Positions 1-8,451 are shown, counted from the first letter of the stretch. The stretch is 64,000 nt of DNA from CAVVAH01 sp963746175 (GCA_963746175.1 CAVVAH010000008.1:904816-968815); one strand, 5' to 3'. The notes: generated by a model from the letters alone, not told the origin. Numbers and translations: made by a program.

Positions 1-140
1 GATCCGCTGCTGGTGCTGCCACCAGCGACGTCGTCAGCGGACTTGCCGCCGCCGCACGCGGTGAGGGCTGCGCCTGCTGCGACGCCGCCGCCCACGGCGA
101 GGAACCCGCGGCGCGAGAAACCTGTCCTGTCGGTGCTCAT
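1..140 (-). CDS. Tat-exported lipoprotein, probable sugar ABC transporter binding protein (5' part only)
   Basis: Only the first 46 codons are inside the window; the gene runs off the left edge. The start is ATG at 140, preceded by a purine-rich AGGCAAGGCAC stretch. The N-terminus has a twin-arginine motif (SRRGFLAV), a short hydrophobic stretch and a lipobox (LTAC) followed by glycines, so the product is exported by Tat and lipid-anchored outside the membrane. It lies 41 nt downstream of the GH43 gene on the same strand, so it probably belongs to the arabinan operon. An extracytoplasmic binding protein of an ABC sugar importer is the usual gene in that place, but no domain beyond the signal can be seen; that part is inference from context. 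Confidence 0.6.
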   Translation of the reverse strand, partial: MSTDRTGFSRRGFLAVGGGVAAGAALTACGGGKSADDVAGGSTSSG

Positions 141-181
141 GTGCCTTGCCTCCTGCTCGGTGGTGCGGGGGTTGCGAGGGG

Positions 182-2377
182 TCATCGGTAGGTGCGGAAC
201 CAGTCGAACTGCGCCGTCGCCGCGGGGTCCGAGAGGTTGCGGCCCTGGGAGACCAGGCCGACCCGCAGCTGCGAGCCGGCGGGCAGCGTCCACACGCCGC
301 CCTTGACCCAGTCGGTGCCGTCGCGGCTGGTCCAGGCGCGCAGCTCGTGCTCGCCGTGGCCGGCGTCGACGTGGTGCGTGATGCGCAGGTACGTCGTGTC
401 GGCCGGCGGGCCGACGATCGTGCCGCCGTTCTGGACGCCGTCGTCGTCGGGCCACGGCATCTCCTTGCCGAACTCCGTCTGGCGGGTGTTCCAGATCGCG
501 ACGTGCGAGAGCCTGGTGAAGAGGTCGTCGCCGACGTAGACCACCAGCCCTGCCTGCTGGTAGTTGCGGACCGTGTCGGTGCCGAGGTCGATCGTGAGCT
601 TCGTCGTGATGGCCCAGTCGCCCGTCAGCGCGCCCCGGAGGAGGACACCGGCCGAGCTGCCGGGACCGTTCAGGTCCGCCGGCTCGGTGGGCCAGCGAAG
701 GACGCCGCCGGCGACGGTGGCCTGCGGGTCCGGCCGCACCCAGCTCCATCCGGCCCCGAGCGCGGCACCGTCGAACTCGTCGCTCGCCGATGGCACCAGC
801 CGTGAGGGCACGTCGTCGGCAACCGCGCGCGTGACCCGCTCCGCGGGGGCGGCGACCGTGACGTTGGTGGCGGTGCCGCCGGCTGTGACAGCACCCGCGC
901 GCCCGGCCCCGGAGCGCAGCGACGTCGGCAGCGTCAGCGCCAGCTGCGCGAGCGGGTCTCCTAGCCGGGCCTGGCTCAGCTCGGCGTACGCAGTGCTGCC
1001 GCGGACCTGGAGGACGACGCTGTGCAGCGCGCCCGGGTCGAGGCCGGCGGGAAGCGGAGCGGTGCGCTCGACCCGCTTCCCGCCGGAGCGTGCGACGAGC
1101 CGGAGCTCGTGAGCCGCGGGCCGGACGGTGGCGCGTACGCCGTGCGTACGCCCTGACCAGCGAGCGACCAGGGACGCGCCGCCGGCGAGATCACCCTCGA
1201 CCCGGACGTCGCCGCGGCGGTTCGCGCCGAGGGTGCTGCCGTCACGAACAATCAGCCGGGAGTCGGAGGACGTCAACGGTGCCGGCTGGGCGGTGTCGCT
1301 CGGTCCACGACCGGCGCGGACCAGCGGCCACCCGTCGACCCAGTCCAGGCGGTCCATCAGCATCGGTCGCTCGTTGATGCCCGAGGTGCCGTCGAGGTAG
1401 GGGTCGCCCCGGTCGAGAGCGTGGTAGACGATCCAGTCCTGGCCGGCGACGTCACGGGCGATCGCGTTGTGGCCCGCGCCGACCCAACGGTTGCCGTTCT
1501 GGTTGAGGACCGGGGTGCCGCCGGCTCGGGAGGCCACCAGTGGCGTGCCCTGGGCGTCGGCGTACGGACCGCGCAGGTCGCGGGACCTGCCGACCTGCAC
1601 GCTGTAGCCGGTCGTCGGGCCGGCGCAGCAGTTCGCCGTGGAGGCGAACAGGTACCAGTAGGCGCCGTGCCGTACGACGTACGCGCCCTCGAACTTGTTG
1701 TCGATCGCGACCATCGTCGCGGGCCCGGTCGTCGCGGTGCCGGCGTCGTTCAACGGCTGCACGAACATGCCGCCGTTGTAGGAGCCGTAGAACACCCACT
1801 GGGACCCGTCGCCGTCCGAGACGACCGACGGGTCGAAGGTCCAGAGGTAGCCGCCGTTGCCGGGGCGCGGACCCACGACGGGCGCGCCGCTGTCGGTCCA
1901 CGGACCGGCCGGGGTCGGGGCCGTGGCCATGCCGATCGCGTTGTCGTCGCGGGCCGGCGTCACCGTCGTCTGGGTGACGACGTAGTACATGCGGTACTCG
2001 CCGTCGACGTAGCGGATGTCGGGTGCCCAGAGGCCGGTGTCGGCCTCGGCCCAGGTCGGCAGGGTGGCGTCGGTGAAGGCGTCGCCGATGTACGTCCAGT
2101 GCACGAGGTCGTGCGACTTCGCCATCGGGATCCGGTGCGCGGTGCCCTCACCCTCGTGCAGCGGGTCGGACGTGCCGTAGGAGTACCACCAGCCGTCCTT
2201 GCCGCGGATCAGCGACGGGTCGGCGAACGTGTCGGCGAACTCCTTGCTGACCGGGTTGACGTACGTCGGCTGGTCCGCCGCCCGTGAGGAGGCGACCGGT
2301 CCGGCCACAAGGGCGGTCACGGCCAGCGCGAGCGCCGCGAGCAGCGCCGCGGCGCGGGTGTCGAGTCGTCGTGTCAT
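182..2377 (-). CDS. GH43 family secreted arabinanase/arabinosidase with C-terminal carbohydrate-active domain
   Basis: Predicted secreted enzyme of 731 aa hydrolysing arabinan or arabinosides outside the cell. Residues 1-34 form a Sec-type signal peptide with a basic start, a long Ala/Leu core and an SRA-A cleavage site. The GH43 five-bladed propeller follows, with typical motifs: an ADPSLI Asp near residue 53, GLWAPDI (second Asp) and FEGAYVV (catalytic Glu). The last 200 or so residues form a beta-sandwich-like domain beginning at SDEFDGAALGAGWSW, resembling the DUF1349-type modules of such enzymes. The ATG start overlaps the stop of the upstream GH51 gene (ATGA), so the two are translationally coupled. 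Exact substrate (endo-arabinan versus arabinofuranoside) cannot be told from sequence. Confidence 0.85.
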   Translation of the reverse strand: MTRRLDTRAAALLAALALAVTALVAGPVASSRAADQPTYVNPVSKEFADTFADPSLIRGKDGWWYSYGTSDPLHEGEGTAHRIPMAKSHDLVHWTYIGDAFTDATLPTWAEADTGLWAPDIRYVDGEYRMYYVVTQTTVTPARDDNAIGMATAPTPAGPWTDSGAPVVGPRPGNGGYLWTFDPSVVSDGDGSQWVFYGSYNGGMFVQPLNDAGTATTGPATMVAIDNKFEGAYVVRHGAYWYLFASTANCCAGPTTGYSVQVGRSRDLRGPYADAQGTPLVASRAGGTPVLNQNGNRWVGAGHNAIARDVAGQDWIVYHALDRGDPYLDGTSGINERPMLMDRLDWVDGWPLVRAGRGPSDTAQPAPLTSSDSRLIVRDGSTLGANRRGDVRVEGDLAGGASLVARWSGRTHGVRATVRPAAHELRLVARSGGKRVERTAPLPAGLDPGALHSVVLQVRGSTAYAELSQARLGDPLAQLALTLPTSLRSGAGRAGAVTAGGTATNVTVAAPAERVTRAVADDVPSRLVPSASDEFDGAALGAGWSWVRPDPQATVAGGVLRWPTEPADLNGPGSSAGVLLRGALTGDWAITTKLTIDLGTDTVRNYQQAGLVVYVGDDLFTRLSHVAIWNTRQTEFGKEMPWPDDDGVQNGGTIVGPPADTTYLRITHHVDAGHGEHELRAWTSRDGTDWVKGGVWTLPAGSQLRVGLVSQGRNLSDPAATAQFDWFRTYR

Positions 2378-3930
2378 CGGGTCCCCCTGGACGTGGTCGG
2401 GCGCAGTGTGAGCGCGGTCCACGACGCTGCCGGCAGCGTCGCGGTGAGGCGGTCGTCGCGGATCTCGGCGTCGGTCCCGCGGCGCGGGACGACCCGGTCC
2501 GGCTCGGCGCTGGTGTTGGTCGCGCGGAGGCCGACGGGGTCGTCCCCGCCCATGACGTGGTGCTCGTCGATCTCGAGCCGGCCGTGCTCCGCGACCAGCG
2601 GCCGGAGGTTCGCTTCGAGATGCAGCGCGGCGGCGGGGTCCCGGTTGACGGCGAGCAGCACGGTGGCACCGGTCTGCAGGTCGAGCGTCGCGGTGACGTC
2701 GAGCGCCGGCACCTCGCCGTAGCGCTCGGTGGCGACCGACGGGCCGCGCGCCTCGACGCGGAGCACCTGGCCGCGCGCGAGCCGTGCGGTCAGGGCGAAG
2801 GGGTGGAAGATGCTCTGCCGCCACGCCGGGCCGCCGGGCTCGGTCCGGATCGGCGCGATGATGTTGACGAGCTGCGCCTGGCAGGCGACCCCGACGCGGT
2901 CGGCGTGCCGCAGCAGCGTGATGAGGAAGCTGCCGACCACCACGGCGTCGACCGCGGTGAACTCGTCCTCGATCAGGTCCGGCGCGAACGTCCAGTCCAG
3001 CTGCCGCTGCCCGGGGAACCGGGACTGGTACCAGACGTTCCACTCGTCGAAGGACAGCTTGAGCTTCTTGCGGCTGCGCAGCTTGGCGCCGACGTGGTCG
3101 GCGGTCGCGACCACCGCGTCGATGAACGCGTCCATGTCGGTCGACGAGGCGAGGAAGCTGGCCAGGTCGCCGTCGTGCTCCTCGTAGTAGTCGTGCAGGG
3201 AGATGTAGTCGACCTGCTCGTAGGTCTGCTCGAGCACCTCGGCCTCCCACGCGCCGAACGTCGGCATCTGGGAGTTGGAGCTGCCGACCGCGACCAGCTC
3301 GATCTGGTCGTCGACCATGCGCATGGCCTTCGCGGTCTCGGCGGCCAGCCGGCCGTACTCGTGCGCCGTCTTCTGGCCCATCTGCCACGGTCCGTCGAGC
3401 TCGTTGCCCAGGCACCAGAGGCGGATGCCGTGCGGCTTCTCGACGCCGTGGGAACGGCGCAGGTCCGACCAGTAGGTGCCGTCAGGGTGGTTGCAGTACT
3501 CGATGAGGTCGACGGCCTCCTGGACACCTCGGGTCCCGAGGTTGACCGCCATCATCGGCTCGACGCCGGCCTGTCCCGCCCAGGTCATCAGCTCGTTGAC
3601 GCCGACGTCGTTGGGCTCGATCGCCCGCCATGCCAGGTCCAGCCGGGTGGGCCGCTGCTCGCGCGGGCCGACGCCGTCCTCCCACCGGTAGCTGGAGACG
3701 AAGTTGCCGCCGGGGTACCGGACGATCGGGACGCCGAGCTCACGGGTGAGGTCGAGGACGTCGCGCCGGAACCCGTCCTGGTCGGCGGTGGGGTGGTCCG
3801 GCTCGTAGATGCCGGTGTAGACGCAGCGCCCCATGTGCTCGACGAACGAGCCGAACAGCCGGCGGTCGACCTCGCCCACGAGGAACGCGGGGTCCAGGGT
3901 CAGCCGGACCACCCGGTCGGTGCTGGGCAC
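2374..3930 (-). CDS. GH51 alpha-L-arabinofuranosidase
   Basis: Intracellular enzyme of 518 aa that removes terminal alpha-L-arabinofuranosyl residues from arabino-oligosaccharides. Visible family motifs are FGSFVEHMGRCVYTGIYEP near the N-terminus, RYPGGNF, the acid/base Glu in CLGNELDG (about residue 177) and the nucleophile Glu in SFDEWNVW (about residue 296). I place the start at GTG 3930 because a GGAGG site lies 5 nt upstream and the protein then has the normal GH51 length; an upstream ATG at 4071 would add 47 residues with no family resemblance and cross the operator. It is first gene of the arabinan operon, divergent from the LacI-type regulator. Confidence 0.9.
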   Translation of the reverse strand: MPSTDRVVRLTLDPAFLVGEVDRRLFGSFVEHMGRCVYTGIYEPDHPTADQDGFRRDVLDLTRELGVPIVRYPGGNFVSSYRWEDGVGPREQRPTRLDLAWRAIEPNDVGVNELMTWAGQAGVEPMMAVNLGTRGVQEAVDLIEYCNHPDGTYWSDLRRSHGVEKPHGIRLWCLGNELDGPWQMGQKTAHEYGRLAAETAKAMRMVDDQIELVAVGSSNSQMPTFGAWEAEVLEQTYEQVDYISLHDYYEEHDGDLASFLASSTDMDAFIDAVVATADHVGAKLRSRKKLKLSFDEWNVWYQSRFPGQRQLDWTFAPDLIEDEFTAVDAVVVGSFLITLLRHADRVGVACQAQLVNIIAPIRTEPGGPAWRQSIFHPFALTARLARGQVLRVEARGPSVATERYGEVPALDVTATLDLQTGATVLLAVNRDPAAALHLEANLRPLVAEHGRLEIDEHHVMGGDDPVGLRATNTSAEPDRVVPRRGTDAEIRDDRLTATLPAASWTALTLRPTTSRGTR

Positions 3931-4003
3931 GGGCGCCTCCGTCGTGGAGTCATGGCTCGGGACGTTCGTCGGTGGGGCTTGATGGACCGGTCTACCGGGG
4001 TTG

Positions 4004-4015
4004 TACAACGTTGTA
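4004..4015. promoter_or_regulatory. LacI-family operator palindrome between the divergent arabinan genes
   Basis: A perfect 12-bp palindrome, TACAACGTTGTA, with the central CG typical of LacI/GalR operators, sits between the divergent GH51 and regulator genes. On the minus strand it overlaps a plausible promoter for GH51: TTTACA (4017-4012) and a weak TAGACC (3994-3989) with 17 nt between them. Binding there would block the arabinan operon and probably the regulator itself. Confidence 0.7.
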
Positions 4016-4085
4016 AAGGGGTGCAGCGTGAGGAGGTACATCGATGCACGTGTTAAGCGGACGTAAACCACCGGAGGATCACGAA

Positions 4086-5210
4086 ATGGTCACGAGGCGT
4101 GACGACGGGGCGGTCAACCCTCGCCCCGCTACCCTCCCGAGCGTGACCGCCCCGGACGGACCCGCCGGACGGCCGGCCCGGCTCCAGGACGTCGCCGCAC
4201 GTGCCGGGGTGTCGGTGAAGACCGTTTCCAACGTCGTCAACGGCTACGTGCACGTGTCCCGGGACACCCGGGCGCGGGTCGACGCCGCCCTGGTCGAGCT
4301 CGACTACCGCCCCAACCTCGCCGCCCGCAACCTGCGCCGGGGCCGGTCCGGCATCGTCGCGCTCGCCCTGCCCGAGCTCGAGGTGCCGTACTTCGCCGAG
4401 CTGGCCCGGCACGTCGTGGAGGCGGCCCGGCAGCGCGGCTGGACCGTCCTCATCGACCAGACCGACGGCGAGCTGCACCGCGAGCAGCTGGTGATGGACG
4501 GCTACGGCACCCACCTCATGGACGGGCTGATTCTGAGCCCGATCGCGTCCGGAGTGCGCGAGCTCTCGGCCCGGCGGGCCACCATCCCGATGGTGCTGCT
4601 CGGCGAGCGGATCTACGACGGCCCGGACGACCACGTCTCGATCGACAACGTCGCCGCGGCCACCACCGCAGTGCGGCACCTGCTCGACCTGGGCCGCCGG
4701 CGGGTGGCAGTCGTCGGCCGCCAGTCGCAGCCGTCGGCCCAGACGGCGCGGCTGCGCGAGCAGGGCTACCGGGAGGCGCTCGCCGCCGCGGGGCTGCCCT
4801 TCGACCCGGACCTCGTGGTCTCGACGGCCACCTTCACGCGGCACGAGGGGTCCGCCGCGGTGGACCGGCTGATGGCCCTCGCCGAGCCGCCGGACGCGAT
4901 GTTCTGCTTCAACGACCTGCTGGCGCTCGGGGCGCTGCGGCGGCTGCACGAGCTCCGCGCCCGGGTGCCCGGCGACGTGGCCGTGGTCGGCGTCGACGAC
5001 ATCGAGGACAGCCGCTACGCGACGCCCACCCTCACCACCATCCGGCCGGACAAGGCACGCATCGCGCGGCTGGCCGTGGGACTGCTGGCCGACCGGATCG
5101 GCGATGCCTCGACCGGTGCTGTACGCCCGCCGCGGGAGCTCGAGGCGCCGTACGACCTGGTGGTGAGAGAGTCGGCACCAGCAGCGCCGCCTGGAGGAAC
5201 GAGGTTCTGA
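4086..5210 (+). CDS. LacI-family transcriptional regulator of the arabinan operon
   Basis: Predicted sugar-responsive repressor of 374 aa. The LacI-type helix-turn-helix is at about residues 33-53 (RLQDVAARAGVSVKTVSNVV), followed by the hinge and a periplasmic-binding-protein-like effector domain with the motifs LLGERIYD, FCFNDLLALGALR and VGVDDIEDSRYATPTLTT. Two in-frame ATG codons both have good ribosome sites: 4044 (AGGAGG, 7 nt away) and 4086 (GGAGG, 8 nt away). I use 4086 since family members have their HTH close to the N-terminus; even this leaves a 32-residue leader. Divergent orientation and the operator at 4004-4015 suggest that it controls the glycosidases, probably with arabinose or an arabino-oligosaccharide as inducer (inference). 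Confidence 0.85.
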   Translation: MVTRRDDGAVNPRPATLPSVTAPDGPAGRPARLQDVAARAGVSVKTVSNVVNGYVHVSRDTRARVDAALVELDYRPNLAARNLRRGRSGIVALALPELEVPYFAELARHVVEAARQRGWTVLIDQTDGELHREQLVMDGYGTHLMDGLILSPIASGVRELSARRATIPMVLLGERIYDGPDDHVSIDNVAAATTAVRHLLDLGRRRVAVVGRQSQPSAQTARLREQGYREALAAAGLPFDPDLVVSTATFTRHEGSAAVDRLMALAEPPDAMFCFNDLLALGALRRLHELRARVPGDVAVVGVDDIEDSRYATPTLTTIRPDKARIARLAVGLLADRIGDASTGAVRPPRELEAPYDLVVRESAPAAPPGGTRF

Positions 5211-5995
5211 TGCGGGCCGTACGGGTGCACGCGCCAGGTGGGATCGAGAACCTCAGCCTGGACGAGGTCGAACCACCACGGCCCGGTGCCGGCGAGGCCC
5301 TGGTCCGTGTCCACGCTGCCGCGATCACCCGGGACGAGCTGGACTGGGTCAGCGACCGTCTCCCGGCGATCCCGTCCTACGAGCTGTCCGGCGTCGTGGC
5401 GGAGGACGCGGCCGGACACCCGGCAGGCGAGGAGGTCTTCGCGCTCACGCCCTTCGATCGTGACGGCGTGGCGGCGGACTACGCGCTGGTGCCGGTCGAC
5501 GTACTGGCCGCCAAGCCGCGTTCGTTGAGCCACGTGCAGTCGGCTGCGCTGCCCATGCCGGCGCTCAGCGCCTGGCAGGCACTGATGGTCCACGGTCAGC
5601 TGCAACCGGGAGAACGGGTCGCGGTCACCGGCGGACACGGCGGTGTCGGCCATCTGGCGACACAGCTGGCCAGGAGCAAGGATGCGGTGCTCGTTCAGGA
5701 CGGCCTGGAGTGCGACCTCCTCTTCGACACCGTCGGGGGTGATGCGCTGGCCAGAGCAATACGGCACGCAGGTCGCGTCGTGACCATCGCAGCCGAGGCG
5801 CCGGGCGCGCACTACTTCATCGTCGAGCCCAGCCGCGACCAGCTGCTCGAGGTGGCGCGCCTCGCCGATGCCGGGGAACTGGCGCCCCAGATCGACTCGA
5901 CCTTCCCGCTGCACGAGGCGACGGTGGCGTTCACCCGCATCACGGCTCGCGGGAAGCACGGCAAGGTGGTCCTCGAGGTCAGCGAGCAACGCTGA
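5210..5995 (+). CDS. Medium-chain dehydrogenase/reductase (quinone oxidoreductase-like), shortened
   Basis: A 261-aa NADP-dependent oxidoreductase of the zinc-free MDR (quinone oxidoreductase) group. The catalytic domain is recognisable (MRAVRVHAPGG, AAAITRDELDW, SYELSGVV), as are the linker ALPMPALSAWQAL and the nucleotide-binding glycine motif VTGGHGGVGHLATQLA. After that motif the sequence passes within about 12 residues to CDLLFDTVGG, whereas relatives of about 310 aa have roughly 30 more residues here, covering the second Rossmann strand that grips the adenine ribose or phosphate. The C-terminal GKHGKVVLEV is intact. So a piece of the cofactor domain seems deleted in frame; activity is doubtful. 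The start overlaps the regulator stop (TGATG), indicating cotranscription. Confidence 0.75.
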   Translation: MRAVRVHAPGGIENLSLDEVEPPRPGAGEALVRVHAAAITRDELDWVSDRLPAIPSYELSGVVAEDAAGHPAGEEVFALTPFDRDGVAADYALVPVDVLAAKPRSLSHVQSAALPMPALSAWQALMVHGQLQPGERVAVTGGHGGVGHLATQLARSKDAVLVQDGLECDLLFDTVGGDALARAIRHAGRVVTIAAEAPGAHYFIVEPSRDQLLEVARLADAGELAPQIDSTFPLHEATVAFTRITARGKHGKVVLEVSEQR

Positions 5996-6029
5996 CGTCC
6001 GGGCGCGCGACCCTCTGACCGCCGGATGC

Positions 6030-6074
6030 GGGTGGAGCTGAGGGGACTCGAACCCCTGACCCCTCGTTGCGAAC
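6030..6074 (-). repeat. Truncated copy of the tRNA-Ala 3' half (left att-like repeat)
   Basis: Matches 16980-17025 at every base except one missing C in the run at 6061-6063. It covers the discriminator, acceptor 3' strand, T arm, variable loop and 3' part of the anticodon arm, and stops being similar at the anticodon loop. It cannot make a tRNA, as the 5' half is absent. Confidence 0.85.
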
Positions 6075-6156
6075 TCGCGGCAGGGGGGTCGTTGATGGTC
6101 ATTCATGCAGGTCAGTGACCCGCAATGGTCTGCACGAGACGCGTTTGGTCGGTGCG

Positions 6157-6181
6157 GCTGCTGTACTTTGCTGCTGTAGTT
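6157..6181 (+). repeat. Left copy of a 25-nt near-direct repeat inside the island ends
   Basis: Agrees with 16911-16935 at 21 of 25 positions, with the shared core TTTGCTGCTGTA. It lies about 80 nt inside the left tRNA copy, while its partner lies about 48 nt inside the right one, in the same orientation. The positions would suit integrase arm-binding sites; this is inference. Confidence 0.5.
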
Positions 6182-6285
6182 CCTGCCGTCGACGGGGTCA
6201 GTTGACAACGGCCGGCGCTGGTGGCCTAGCTCGTTGATCCACACCGACGAACGCCGGCCATGCGGCCGTTCACCGGTGAACCAGG

Positions 6286-6331
6286 ACGACGTCATTGATG
6301 GTCGGTCTTCACCGACCATCAATAACGTCGT
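6286..6331. repeat. Long 46-nt hairpin, right arm also part of a dispersed repeat
   Basis: An inverted repeat with 20 of 21 base pairs and a 4-nt loop (CTTC, 6307-6310); the inner 13 pairs (ATTGATGGTCGGT) are perfect. The right arm and the sequence after it (6315-6344) occur again at 8422-8451 with 26 of 30 matches. No U-run follows. It may be a remnant end of a small transposable element or a strong terminator; neither can be proven here. Apart from this hairpin and the repeats listed, 5996-6457 holds no gene I can support. Confidence 0.6.
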
Positions 6332-6457
6332 ATCAGGCGGTCCGCGGGCGTCCGTGTCAGTCCGCCGGCCGAGTGCTCGGCGGACCAGGAGGTGGAGGCC
6401 GTCACAGCTGAGATCGTGTCGTTGGCAAGGGCCAAGGTGACCAGCCAGTCTGGATAG

Positions 6458-6622
6458 ATGGCCGGCGAGCAGATCAGTTGCGACCAGTGCGGCGAGATGA
6501 TCGTCGGCGAGTTCTGGCTACTCGACGGCGACGGCCGGCGCGTAGAGGAGTCCGATCGGCCGGCGGCGTTCACGCTGCACCCGGAGTGCCTGGGGCCGTG
6601 GCGAGTGGCTCGCGGGGGCTAG
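6458..6622 (+). CDS. Small putative zinc-binding protein (54 aa)
   Basis: A short reading frame beginning ATG at 6458 and ending TAG at 6620-6622. The product has CDQCGEM near the N-terminus and TLHPECLGPW near the C-terminus, so two CxxC cysteines plus a His and a Cys could hold one zinc. The spacing and the tidy Trp/Leu-containing middle (GEFWLLDGDG) look like a real small protein rather than random coding, but the ribosome site is weak. Function unknown. It ends 30 nt before the end of the convergent pseudogene. Confidence 0.45.
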   Translation: MAGEQISCDQCGEMIVGEFWLLDGDGRRVEESDRPAAFTLHPECLGPWRVARGG

Positions 6623-6652
6623 TCCGGTCTGCGCCCTGACGATCACGACCGG

Positions 6653-7438
6653 TCAGACGGCCCGGACCTGGGCCCGGACCCGGACGTCTGAGTGGCGCTC
6701 TTCCACGGCTGCCAGGGCGTCGTCGATGGCCTCCTGCGGCCCCTGCGACTGGCACGGTCCACGTGGTGCCTGACTCGCGACCCTGGCGTTCCCGGACCTC
6801 CACTCCGCGGTCCCGCAGCTCGTCGACCAGGACTCTGGCGAAGTAGGGCGGACCGGTGGACACCACATCGCGTTCGACGTACTCGTTGCGCGGAGCTTCC
6901 GCCCAGCGGGGGTCGATCAGCGAGGGATGGTTACCGGGCAGCCGACGATCGAGGCCCTGCTTCGCACGCTCCACCTGGTCGCGCTCCCAACCCAGCAGAC
7001 CCGGATAGCCGGCCAGCAGCTGGCCGATCGTGCACTGATCGAACCGCTTCGAGCACCGGCATCGACCGCCGTCCAGCTCGCGATGGTCGACACGGATCTC
7101 GATCACATAGCGGAACGCGCGTGGACGGGACTTGAACGCCCGGTCGGCCCTCTCCCGTGCCTCCTCCAACCCCGACGAAGAAGGCCAGCGGCGGGACGTT
7201 CTGCGCGGCTGCCGGGCAGCCGAGCCCAGGGCAGCAGCAACGACAGCCCGATGATCATGGCGGCCAGGAGGCCGCCCAGCAGGAAGACCCCAGACCGGCG
7301 CATGTCGGTCAGGGCAAGCACCCCTATCGCACCCAGTGCCGTCAGTGCGAACGGCAGCACTCGAGCCAGCACGCCGGAACCGACCAGGGGGCCGGCCGAA
7401 CTCGGGTGATCGGTGGAGGACACAAGGGTGTTCTCCAC
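6653..7438 (-). pseudogene. Broken membrane-protein gene with at least two frameshifts
   Basis: Coding character passes through three frames. The N-terminal part, from GTG about 7438 (VENTLVSSTDHPSS), contains two hydrophobic helices (VLPFALTALGAIGVLAL and GVFLLGGLLAAMIIGLSLLL). A middle part in a second frame reads LEEARERADRAFKSRPRAF to VSTGPPYFARVLVDELRDRG. The C-terminal part in a third frame ends EERHSDVRVRAQVRAV at a stop at 6653. The junctions lie near 7190 and near 6770. The original product seems to have been a two-helix membrane protein with a cytoplasmic tail; I do not recognise the family. Sequencing error could explain one shift, less easily both. Confidence 0.5.
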
Positions 7439-7737
7439 CCACAGCGCCGACGTGTTGAGGGATTGTGTACGGAGATGTACCGAACTCGAGCCGAGGCTTT
7501 CCGGTCTCCGCGCCGCCGGCCAGCTCATTCGCTCCCAACGTTCGCGTGCACTGCTCGACGGGCGCCGGAGTGGCGGCCTCTCGGGCGATCGGGCCGAAAG
7601 ACATGGTTCACCGGTGGCGGGCCAACGACGGAGACGAGGCACCGGGACCAGTGACGCGCGGCACGAGCACGGTCGCCGTCCCGACCTGGTCCGCTGGAGG
7701 TCGGGCACGTGATTGCTTGGCGACGCGTTTCCCGGAC

Positions 7738-8280
7738 ATGTCGAAGGACTCTGGACGCCTGTCCGTCGTGACGCTGGCGGCAGCTGCGCTGATCATCGCC
7801 GGATGCAGCGCCGAACCAGCCACCCCTGAAGCCACCGGGCCACGATCACTATCCACAGCAGCAACGCCGCCTTCGCCTTCCGGCGGAACCCCCGCGCCAG
7901 ACACGACCGGCTCCCCCACCAGCCTCGGCGTCACCATCACCACCGGGGACAGCGCATTTGGCGCGATCCTGTTCGACTCGGCGGGCCAGGCCATCTACCT
8001 GTTCGACACCGAAACGACCGGCCAGCCCGCGTGCTACGGCGCGTGCGCCAAGGCATGGCCACCGGTCCTCACCTCCGGTGCCCCACAGGCAGCCCGCGCG
8101 ACCCGAGCACAGCACCTGGGCACCACCGAACGCACCGACGGCACGACCCAGGTCACCTACGCCGGGCACCCGCTGTACTACTACGCGCACGAAGGTCCCG
8201 GACAGGTGCTCTGCCACAACGTGCGCGAGTTCGGCGGCCTCTGGCTCGTCGTCACACCCAGCGGCGGGCCCGCCGCCTGA
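7738..8280 (+). CDS. Secreted lipoprotein with COG4315-type repeats
   Basis: A 180-aa lipoprotein. The signal peptide ends in a lipobox (LIIAGC), followed by a Pro/Thr/Ser linker to about residue 60. The folded part carries the two repeats of the lipoprotein_15 (PF03640) kind: GAILFDSAGQAIYLFDTE with a following C-x3-C-x5-W (CYGACAKAWPP), and VTYAGHPLYYYAHEGPGQV later. The family is common outside the cytoplasmic membrane of actinobacteria and has no settled function. The start is ATG 7738; no clear ribosome site is close, and a TTG at 7717 in frame is an alternative. The 299 nt upstream hold no other gene. Confidence 0.8.
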   Translation: MSKDSGRLSVVTLAAAALIIAGCSAEPATPEATGPRSLSTAATPPSPSGGTPAPDTTGSPTSLGVTITTGDSAFGAILFDSAGQAIYLFDTETTGQPACYGACAKAWPPVLTSGAPQAARATRAQHLGTTERTDGTTQVTYAGHPLYYYAHEGPGQVLCHNVREFGGLWLVVTPSGGPAA

Positions 8281-8421
8281 AGTCCCATCCGCGCATGCCG
8301 AGACCCGGGGGGTGGCCATCGACCCTCGGCCGACACACGTGTGCCGCATCCTGCGACACCGGCGCCCTGACCGGGATCCGTGCATGAAGGTCGCTCGGGT
8401 ACGTCCCCCCACCTTTCACCC

Positions 8422-8451
8422 ACCATCAATGGCGTCGTATCAGGCCATCCG
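8422..8451 (+). repeat. Second copy of the island 30-nt repeat
   Basis: Matches 6315-6344 at 26 of 30 positions (ACCATCAAT, then CGTCGTATCAGGC, then TCCG); weaker similarity continues as CCGAGTCCGCCGGC. The inverted partner that makes a hairpin at the first copy is absent here. The surrounding gene-free stretch 8281-8736 holds nothing else I can support. Confidence 0.55.

Noticed and set aside
6030..6074. A second functional tRNA-Ala
   Set aside because: The D arm and 5' acceptor strand are missing and the sequence diverges at the anticodon loop; it is a fragment.
7411..7440. A hairpin (GGTGGAGGACAC / GTGTTCTCCACC) as terminator
   Set aside because: It lies within the start of the broken membrane-protein gene with no operon end beside it and one mismatch; likely coding coincidence.
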